From NCBI RefSeq assembly GCF_023230885.1, contig NZ_JALNWM010000005.1, positions 1-37,914 on the forward strand: a stretch of DNA of 37,914 nt, in the 5' to 3' direction. Source of the stretch: Desulfocurvus sp. GTDB lineage: Bacteria; Desulfobacterota; Desulfovibrionia; Desulfovibrionales; Desulfovibrionaceae. Position numbers and translations under genes: made by a program. The notes under the pieces are model-generated. The model saw only the letters and a list, made by a program, of their open reading frames with translations. It was not told the DNA's origin and did no database searches. Below, piece after piece: positions 32,278 to 37,914 of this stretch (within the stretch, counting starts at the first letter, position 1; each line of letters opens with the position of its first letter).

Positions 32278-32823
32278 TTACCCGTCACCCGATTCCGAAG
32301 TCCCGCTGTCGAACTTCGGGTATTCGACGATGATCTTGTGCTTGCGCATGAGCCCGGTGAAGTTGCGCTTGAAGTCCTCCAGGCGGTTTTCCATCACCGT
32401 GTTGCGGCACTTGGTGTAGATGTCGAAGGCGATGAGCATCATCGTGTCGACCTTGTTGTCGAACTCGTGCAGCTCCTTTGCCGGAATCCGGCCGGACTCT
32501 ATCTCCGCGGCGAACCGCTCGCGGACCACATGCTTGACGAACAGCAGGATGGCCACTGCCTCGGAGGGCCTGTAGTCCTGCACGGCGCGGATGCGAACCA
32601 CGGCGTCCAGCAGGGGGGCGAGGTCGTTCGACGCCTCGGGCTGGAGCAGCTCGTCGAAGAGCTTTTCGATGGCCCCGTGGATGTTGGTGCCCACGGGGTT
32701 GCCCCAGCGGTGGTTCTTCTTCAGGAACACCGCCGACAGCCCCGGATAGGTGCGCACGATGAGGTCGAACCATCGGTCGAGGATCTGTTCCCTGTGCTGG
32801 GCGAGAAGCGGAGCCAGTGTCAT
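32278..32823 (-). CDS. RsbRD N-terminal-domain protein, first gene of the dsr operon
   Basis: This 181-residue soluble helical protein matches the RsbRD_N type: LLAQHREQILDRWFDLIVRT at the start, then NPVGTNIHGAIEKLFDELL, SEAVAILLFVKHVVRERF and a helical end with NTVMENRLEDFKRNF. In RsbR-like stressosome proteins this globin-like fold senses signals ahead of a STAS domain; here there is no STAS domain. From memory a protein of this type often precedes dsrM in Desulfovibrio-type genomes, suggesting a conserved but undefined role in controlling or assembling the Dsr complex. The start at 32823 is supported by AAGG six bases upstream. Confidence 0.85.
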   Translation of the reverse strand: MTLAPLLAQHREQILDRWFDLIVRTYPGLSAVFLKKNHRWGNPVGTNIHGAIEKLFDELLQPEASNDLAPLLDAVVRIRAVQDYRPSEAVAILLFVKHVVRERFAAEIESGRIPAKELHEFDNKVDTMMLIAFDIYTKCRNTVMENRLEDFKRNFTGLMRKHKIIVEYPKFDSGTSESGDG

Positions 32824-33277
32824 GGTGGGCCTTTTGATTAATGATATGATAACCTGTTGGCGCGAAATACGAATCGGCACAGGATTGAAGCATCCCGCGC
32901 CATTTGTAAACACATGAAAACCAGTCTCAACCGGGACCGGCCGACCGGGCGGGTCCGGGACAGGTGCCTCTCCGGGGCTTTTTCCCGTTCCGCTTGCCCC
33001 GCGTATAATGAACTTTCCGCCTTCTCGTCAAATGGTTCGTGCAAATTTTCACTATTGGCCGCCCTGTGTGGACTTCGCCCCGCCCGGCGGGCGGAGGCGG
33101 GCGGGAGGCTCCGGAGCCCGGCAGGCGGAGGCTGGCGGCCGCCCCGCCGCGCCCGGGGCCCCTGGATTGGGACCTGGAACGTCTACGGGCGTCAGCAGGC
33201 CGCCCCGCCTGCGCCGGGGCCCCTTCCGGCCCTGGCGCTCGGGCCCAAGGTCGGGTACAGCTTGCGCCGGAGGCCGC
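32824..33277. other. Divergent intergenic region between the dsr operon and the radical SAM-TPR gene
   Basis: The left third (32824-32930) is relatively AT-rich and holds the ribosome site and possibly a near promoter for the RsbRD gene (TTCGTA and TATCAT, 16 apart on the minus strand). Around 33000-33060 there is a second AT-rich island with promoter-like elements on both strands, including a perfect plus-strand TATAAT at 33004-33009. The rest, 33061-33277, is very GC-rich with a GGCTCCGGAGCC palindrome (33107-33118). I see no gene; an in-frame extension of the radical SAM gene through it is low-complexity. Confidence 0.6.
33002..33031 (-). promoter_or_regulatory. Candidate distal promoter of the RsbRD-dsrMKJOP operon
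   Basis: On the minus strand TTGACG (33026-33031) and TATACG (33002-33007) are 18 bases apart, a fair sigma70 pair. It would give a leader of about 170 bases before the RsbRD start. The same bases contain TATAAT on the plus strand, which could serve the divergent gene although its -35 (TTTCCC) is poor. Confidence 0.38.
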
Positions 33278-35068
33278 ATGCGCGAAAAACCCCTGGTCGC
33301 CCTGATCTATCCGCCCTGGCTGGAAGAACGCACCCACACCGAGGACGTGGCCTGCGTGCCCATCGGCACCTACGCCGTGGCCGCCGCGCTCCTTGCGGCC
33401 GGCTGCGACGCCCGCGTGCTCGACTGGCACGCCCTGCGCGGCCAGCCCGAGGCCATGCGCGAGGAGCTGCGCACTCTGGCGCCCGACGTGGTCGGCGTCA
33501 CGGTGCTCCAGGCCAACCGCTTCGGGGCCATGGACGCCGCGCGCATGGCCCGCGAGCTGGACCCGGAGGTGCGCGTGGTCTTCGGCGGCGTGGGCGCCAC
33601 GTCGCTGTGGGCCTTTTTCCTGGAGCACTGCCCGGAGCTGGACGCCGTGGTCCTGGGCGAAGGCGACCTGACCACGCCCGAGCTGGTGCGCGCCTGGCAG
33701 GCCGGGGCCGACCCGGCCGCCGTGCCCGGGCTGGCCCTGCGCGGGCCGGACGGCCCCACGACCACGGCCCCGCGCCCCCCCGTGGCCGACCTGGACAGCC
33801 TGCCCATCGCCGCGCGCCATTTCACCTACCAGCACCTGGCGCTCACCCGCGGCTGCCCCGGGCGCTGTACCTTCTGCGGCTCCCCGGCCTTCTGGGGCCC
33901 CCGGGTGCGCTTTCGCTCGCCCGGGCACTTCGTGGACGAGATGGAGCTGCTGGCCGCCCGGGGCGTGACGCATCTCTACGTCAGCGACGACACCTTCACC
34001 CTGGACCGCGAGCGCGTGCGCGCCGTGTGCCGCGAGATCATGGCCCGGGGCCTGGAGGTGGAATGGCAGGCCATCTCGCGGGTCAACGCCGTGGACGACC
34101 AGACCCTGGCCCTCATGCGCCAGGCGGGCTGCATCCAGATCAGCTTCGGCGTGGAATCGGGCGACGACGCCATCCGCCAGGCCCTGAACAAGAACGTGCG
34201 CCGCGAGGACGCCGTGCGCGCCTTCGCCCTGTGCCGCAAACACGGCATCCTGGCCCGGGCCTATTTCATCTACGGCTGCCCGGGCGAGAGCGACGCGACC
34301 ATCCGCGCCACCCTGGAACTCATCGCCGAGCTCAGGCCCCTGGTGGCCCATTTCTTCATCCTGTCCGTTTTCCCGGGCACGGAACTGTACGAGCGTTTCA
34401 AGGCCGCCACCGGCGCGGCGGACTCCATCTGGCTCGACCCCGTGGAGGACATCAAGCACTTCGAGCTGGACCCGGACCAGGACCTGGACACAGTGGCCGC
34501 CTGGGGCCGGGCCCTGCGCGAGGGCTACCGCGCCATGCTGCCGGGTTTCGCCCTGGCCGCCGCCGACGACCTGGACCCCGACCCGGCCCTGGCCCGGCTG
34601 CACGCCGACTTCCTGGCCCGCCTGGGCATGACCTTCGAACGCGGGGACTACGCCCGCGACCCGCACCTCCCCAACGCGCAGGACATCGCCGCCCGGCTCT
34701 ACGCCCGGGCCCTGGAGTTCCACCCCGACGCCACCGCCGCCCTGGGCCTGGGGCTCATGCTCCAGCGCCGGCGCGACTACGGCGCCTCGGTGCGCACCCT
34801 GGCCCTGGGCCTGACGGGCAACCCCGGGCACGAGGGCCTGTCCCTGGCCCTGGCCGTGGCGCTCATGAACTGCGGCGACTTCGAGCGCGCCATCTCGTTC
34901 CTCACGCCCTTCACGGGCAACCCCCAGGCCATGGAATACCTGGCCCTGTGCCACCGCCACCTGGGCCACCCCGGGCGCGAGGCCCAGGCCCTGGCCCACG
35001 CCCGGGCCCTGCGCCAGGGCCGCCCCGCGCCGGGGCCCGGCGGCGCCCCCCCGGAGCCGGGCGGCTAG
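33278..35068 (+). CDS. B12-binding-domain radical SAM protein with C-terminal TPR region
   Basis: In this 596-residue protein an N-terminal cobalamin-binding-like Rossmann domain (about 1-150) has PIGTYAVAAALLAAG and VVFGGVGATSLW. A radical SAM domain (about 185-400) follows, with the cluster motif C193-P-G-R-C197-T-F-C200, then SDDTFTLDRERVRAVCREIM and QISFGVESGDD. After about residue 470 come TPR-like helices (AQDIAARLYARALEFHPDAT and EGLSLALAVALMNCGDFERA). The B12 domain shows no DxHxxG cobalamin ligand, so it may bind B12 base-off without histidine, or not at all. Such proteins methylate or otherwise modify unreactive carbons; the substrate is unknown. GGAGG is five bases before the ATG at 33278. 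The gene has its own terminator. Confidence 0.85.
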   Translation: MREKPLVALIYPPWLEERTHTEDVACVPIGTYAVAAALLAAGCDARVLDWHALRGQPEAMREELRTLAPDVVGVTVLQANRFGAMDAARMARELDPEVRVVFGGVGATSLWAFFLEHCPELDAVVLGEGDLTTPELVRAWQAGADPAAVPGLALRGPDGPTTTAPRPPVADLDSLPIAARHFTYQHLALTRGCPGRCTFCGSPAFWGPRVRFRSPGHFVDEMELLAARGVTHLYVSDDTFTLDRERVRAVCREIMARGLEVEWQAISRVNAVDDQTLALMRQAGCIQISFGVESGDDAIRQALNKNVRREDAVRAFALCRKHGILARAYFIYGCPGESDATIRATLELIAELRPLVAHFFILSVFPGTELYERFKAATGAADSIWLDPVEDIKHFELDPDQDLDTVAAWGRALREGYRAMLPGFALAAADDLDPDPALARLHADFLARLGMTFERGDYARDPHLPNAQDIAARLYARALEFHPDATAALGLGLMLQRRRDYGASVRTLALGLTGNPGHEGLSLALAVALMNCGDFERAISFLTPFTGNPQAMEYLALCHRHLGHPGREAQALAHARALRQGRPAPGPGGAPPEPGG

Positions 35069-35110
35069 CGCCTCCGCCAGGCGCGCCGCCGCCGATCCCG
35101 CCCCGGGGTT

Positions 35111-35136
35111 GACCGCCCCCCGGGGCGGTCTTATTC
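35111..35136 (+). terminator. Intrinsic terminator after the radical SAM-TPR gene
   Basis: GACCGCCC (35111-35118) pairs with GGGCGGTC (35123-35130) around a four-base loop, followed by TTATTC. It lies 42 bases past the stop and 50 bases before the MATE start. Confidence 0.78.
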
Positions 35137-35185
35137 TCGGGGTTTGGCCCCCTCCACCCCTGACCCCCACCCCGCGAAGGCCGGC

Positions 35186-36634
35186 ATGGCGTTCAAGAAC
35201 CCCGCGCAGGATACGGCGCACCCCTACCGCGCCATCTGGCGGCTGTCCTGGCCCCAGGTGCTGATGATGTTCCTCCAGTTCTGGATCGGCTTCGTGGATG
35301 TCTATGTGGCCGGGCTCATCAACCGCGAGGTCCAGGCATCCCTGGGGCTGATCACCACCTGCCTGTTCTTCCTGCTCATCGTGGCCACGGCGGTGGCCAA
35401 CGGCGCCGTGGCGGCGGTGAGCCAGAGCGTGGGCGCCGGGCTCTACCGCCGGGGCCAGCGCTACGTCGGCCTGTGCCTGACCCTGGCCCTGGTCATGGGC
35501 GCGCTGCTCATGCTCGCCGGGCTGGCGGGCCGCGAGGCGTTCCTGGTGCTGCTCCAGGTTCCCCCGGAGCTGCGCGCCATCACCGGGGACTTCCTGGCCG
35601 TCTACGCCCTGCTGCTGCCCGCCTACCACATCCTGCTCATCGCCAACGCGGTGTTCCGGGCGCGCAAGGAGGTCATCTTCCCGACCCTGTCCATCCTGCT
35701 GGTCTGCGTGGTCAACGCCGTGGCGGATTTCGGGCTGGGCCTCGGGCTGTGGGGCCTGCCCGCCCTGGGCCATTCGGGCCTGGCCTGGGCGACCTTCTGG
35801 TCCGTGACGGCGGGAGCGGCGCTGAACCTGGTCATGCTGCGCCGCAAGGGCCTGCTGCGCCGCGAGGCCTTCGCGCCCTGGCGCTGGGTGCGCCGGGCCC
35901 TGCCCCGGCTGCTGCGCGTGGCCGGCCCCTCGGGGCTCATGCAGGTGCTGTGGCAGTCGGGCTACCTGATGCTCTTCGCCATCACCGGCTCCCTGCCCCA
36001 CGGCAACATCACCGCCCTGGCGGGCATGACAGCCGGGGGCCGCATCGAGGCCCTGCTGTTCCTGCCCGGGTTCGCCTTCAACATGACGGCCTCGGTGCTG
36101 GTGGGCCACTACCTGGGCGCGGGCCAGCCCGCCGAGGCCCGGCGCTTCGGCTTCCGCGTGCTGGGCATCGGCGTGGCGATCATGAGCCTGGTGGCCCTGG
36201 GCCTGTGGCAGGTGGCCCAGGACGTGGCCGACATCATGTCCGACGACCCGGCGGTACGCCTGGAGATCATGAGCTACCTGTCGTGGAACCTCCTGGCCAT
36301 CCCCTTCACCCTGACGGGCATGATCATGGGCGGCGCCCTGGGCGGCGCGGGCGCCACCATCTACACCATGATCGTCTTCGGAACGACCATCTGGTGCGTG
36401 CGCCTGCCCCTGGCCTGGATCCTCGGGCACCATGTCCTGGGCGAGGCCCGGGGGGTCTGGATATCCATGCTCGTGTCGCAGATGGTCCAGGCGCTGGTCA
36501 TCCTCTATGTGTTCGCGTTCAAGGACTGGAAACGGTTCGCCCTGGTGCGGCGCGCCTCGCGGCGCGACCCCGCCGGGCTGGCCGAGGAGCCGGCCCCGCT
36601 GCCCGTGGGCGGCGGCGGCGGCCTGAGAAAATAA
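35186..36634 (+). CDS. MATE-family multidrug/metabolite efflux transporter
   Basis: The 482-residue protein has about twelve membrane segments in the two-fold MATE arrangement. The first half begins YRAIWRLSWPQVLMMFLQFW and includes VANGAVAAVSQSVGAGLYRR. The second half has TALAGMTAGGRIEALLFLPG and NMTASVLVGHYLGAGQPAEA, family-typical sequences. MATE proteins export cationic drugs or metabolites by Na+ or H+ antiport across the inner membrane; the substrate is unknown. The start at 35186 has GAAGG five bases upstream, and a short in-frame extension is not supported. The DUF2156 gene begins 16 bases after its stop, so the pair is probably co-transcribed. Confidence 0.93.
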   Translation: MAFKNPAQDTAHPYRAIWRLSWPQVLMMFLQFWIGFVDVYVAGLINREVQASLGLITTCLFFLLIVATAVANGAVAAVSQSVGAGLYRRGQRYVGLCLTLALVMGALLMLAGLAGREAFLVLLQVPPELRAITGDFLAVYALLLPAYHILLIANAVFRARKEVIFPTLSILLVCVVNAVADFGLGLGLWGLPALGHSGLAWATFWSVTAGAALNLVMLRRKGLLRREAFAPWRWVRRALPRLLRVAGPSGLMQVLWQSGYLMLFAITGSLPHGNITALAGMTAGGRIEALLFLPGFAFNMTASVLVGHYLGAGQPAEARRFGFRVLGIGVAIMSLVALGLWQVAQDVADIMSDDPAVRLEIMSYLSWNLLAIPFTLTGMIMGGALGGAGATIYTMIVFGTTIWCVRLPLAWILGHHVLGEARGVWISMLVSQMVQALVILYVFAFKDWKRFALVRRASRRDPAGLAEEPAPLPVGGGGGLRK

Positions 36635-36650
36635 AGGAAGGCAAGACAGC

Positions 36651-37547
36651 ATGAACGACTGCAAGGACCCGGTCTTCGAGCCGGTCTCCCTGGAACGGCA
36701 GGACCAGTACCTGGAGCGCTTCGCCCGCTGCCCCCAGAAGGCCTCGGACTACAGCTTCATCAACATCTGGGGCTGGGCCGAGGAATACGGCCTGCAATGG
36801 CACTTCGGCGACACCCACGTCTGGCTGCGCCAGACCAGGCCCCACGTCGTCCACTGGGCGCCCGTGGGCCCCTGGGACGAGGTGGACTGGAGCCGCTGCC
36901 CGGTCATCGGGCACTGCGGCGCCTTCACCCGCGTGCCCGAGGCCCTGGCCCTGTCGTGGCAGCGGGCCCTGGGCCCGCGCGTGGAGCTGACCGAGGCGCG
37001 CGGCCACTGGGACTATCTCTACTCCGTGCCGGAGCTGACGGCCCTTGCGGGCAACCGTTTCCACAAGAAGAAGAACCTGCTCAACCAGTTCCTGCGCACC
37101 TACGACCACCACTACCACACCATGACCCCCGACTGCGTGGAGGCCGCCCTCCAGATGCAGATGGACTGGTTCCGCTGGCGCGACGCCGAGTCGCGCGAGC
37201 TGCTGGCCGCCGAGAACAACGCCATCCGCCGCGTGCTCCAGAGCTGGGACAGCCTGCGCGGCGTGTTCGGCGGGGTCATCGAGATCGACGACCAGCGCGC
37301 GGCCTACACCGTGGCCGAGCACCTGTGCGAGCGCACGGTGGTCATCCATTTCGAGAAGGCCCACACCCGCTACAAGGGCATCTACCAGGCCATCAACCAG
37401 ATGTTCCTGGACCACGAGGCCGGGGGCTACGAGCTGGTCAACCGCGAGCAGGACCTGGGCGACCCCGGGCTGCGCAAGGCCAAGGAGTCCTACAACCCTG
37501 TGGACTACCTCAAGAAGTTCGAAGTGACGGTCCACCCGGCGCAGTAG
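36651..37547 (+). CDS. DUF2156/phosphatidylglycerol lysyltransferase C-terminal-like protein
   Basis: The 298-residue soluble protein resembles the DUF2156 family, a double GNAT-like fold also found at the C-terminus of MprF-type lysyltransferases. Recognisable parts are the N-terminal ASDYSFINIWGWAEEYGLQW, the central HWDYLYSVPELTALAGNRFH with KKKNLLNQF, and the C-terminal YKGIYQAINQMFLDHEAGGY and NREQDLGDPGLRKAKESYNP. This family may transfer aminoacyl groups or other acyl groups, but members of this soluble type have no settled function. The ATG at 36651 has AAGGAAGG upstream. It follows the MATE gene closely; a link between modification and export is speculative. Confidence 0.83.
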   Translation: MNDCKDPVFEPVSLERQDQYLERFARCPQKASDYSFINIWGWAEEYGLQWHFGDTHVWLRQTRPHVVHWAPVGPWDEVDWSRCPVIGHCGAFTRVPEALALSWQRALGPRVELTEARGHWDYLYSVPELTALAGNRFHKKKNLLNQFLRTYDHHYHTMTPDCVEAALQMQMDWFRWRDAESRELLAAENNAIRRVLQSWDSLRGVFGGVIEIDDQRAAYTVAEHLCERTVVIHFEKAHTRYKGIYQAINQMFLDHEAGGYELVNREQDLGDPGLRKAKESYNPVDYLKKFEVTVHPAQ

Positions 37548-37652
37548 CGCCCGGGCGGACCCGATCGAGCTTGCGCCACGCGACGAATCCAGATACCTCC
37601 GCCAATCACGCACCCTGCGCCGCCACCGCCCACCGTCTGGAGGTACCCGTTC

Positions 37653-37914
37653 GTGTCCATCCGCAACAAGCTGCTGCTCATCGTCCTGGCGACCCTGGCC
37701 GGCCTGGCCTGCATCTTTGTCGTCAACATGCTGGGGCAGGCGCGCATCGCCACCTCGGTCCACGGCGAAGCCGCCATGTTCGAGGCCGAAATCGCCACGC
37801 TGCGCGCGCAGCTCGCCGAGGAGGACTTCCTGGCGCGCCGAGATGCGGCCAATGTCGAACGACACGCCGCAGCCCTGGCCGCAGCGAGGGCCTCCCTGGC
37901 CCAATGTGCCGAAG
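37653..37914 (+). CDS. Start of a membrane receptor, possibly a chemotaxis protein (truncated by the window edge)
   Basis: A GTG at 37653, with GGAGG nine bases upstream, opens a frame that stays open to the end of the window (87 codons). It begins SIRNKLLLIVLATLAGLACI, a basic residue pair followed by a membrane segment to about residue 24. A long Ala/Glu/Arg-rich helical region follows (MFEAEIATLRAQLAEEDF and so on). This is typical of the N-terminus of methyl-accepting chemotaxis proteins and sensor kinases with a four-helix periplasmic domain. The output domain is outside the window, so the class cannot be decided. Confidence 0.6.
   Translation, partial: MSIRNKLLLIVLATLAGLACIFVVNMLGQARIATSVHGEAAMFEAEIATLRAQLAEEDFLARRDAANVERHAAALAAARASLAQCAE

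Noticed and set aside
32838..33044. A 68-codon minus-strand frame upstream of the RsbRD gene
   Set aside because: It would start at TTG with no ribosome site and has no recognisable sequence. It overlaps promoter-like elements.
33008..33277. An N-terminal extension of the radical SAM-TPR protein
   Set aside because: The sequence is low-complexity and begins on the TATAAT element. The ATG at 33278 has GGAGG at proper spacing.
32927..36664. A 1245-codon open frame on the minus strand opposite the radical SAM and MATE genes
   Set aside because: Low-complexity His/Gln/Gly/Ala-rich translation with no recognisable domain. It lies opposite genes with clear motifs and is an effect of high GC content.

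Overview
The window is a GC-rich (roughly 70 percent) chromosomal segment from a sulfate-reducing bacterium, most likely a high-GC member of the Desulfovibrionaceae or a close relative in Desulfobacterota. The strongest evidence is a complete dsrMKJOP operon at 27196-32244 (minus strand), the membrane complex that feeds electrons into dissimilatory sulfite reduction. A rubrerythrin and a dense set of periplasm-facing signalling proteins fit the same kind of anaerobe. I see no rRNA, tRNA, insertion sequence, prophage gene or CRISPR array.

Left part (1-14300). A rubrerythrin gene reads leftward. It is followed by two large rightward fusion proteins: a zinc-ribbon/SulP/STAS/cyclic-nucleotide-domain permease, and an MFS permease carrying two N-terminal periplasmic sensor modules. 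A four-gene leftward operon (11128 down to 6005) encodes a Cache/HAMP/PP2C-type phosphatase, a small methyltransferase, a TrpX-like periplasmic binding protein without a permease, and an ATP-grasp ligase. It ends at a strong hairpin with a U-run. Divergent from it lies a two-gene proteostasis operon, an Hsp20 chaperone plus a LonB-like protease, behind a sigma32-like promoter.

Middle part (14400-26336). A FadR-type GntR regulator has its own promoter and a candidate operator. An AhpF-like flavoprotein is followed one base later by a radical SAM protein. A secreted TPR protein and a D-2-hydroxyacid dehydrogenase come next. A Tat-exported DctP-like binding protein stands back to back with a LivK-like binding protein, and the latter is translationally coupled (ATGA overlap) to a PAS-GGDEF-EAL membrane protein. 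Together with the TrpX-like protein this makes three binding proteins with no permease in view. Two of them share an operon with a membrane sensor/output protein, which suggests ligand sensing rather than transport.

Right part (26337-37914). An 800-base gene-free stretch holds at least five degenerate copies of a GC-rich repeat. Next come the dsr terminator and dsrPOJKM, with an RsbRD-domain gene as the first gene of the operon. Reading rightward are a B12-binding/radical SAM/TPR protein with a good terminator, a MATE-family transporter plus a DUF2156 protein as a likely pair, and the first 87 codons of a membrane receptor that runs off the window. Because of the high GC content nearly every gene has long open frames on the other strand. 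These were not taken as genes.
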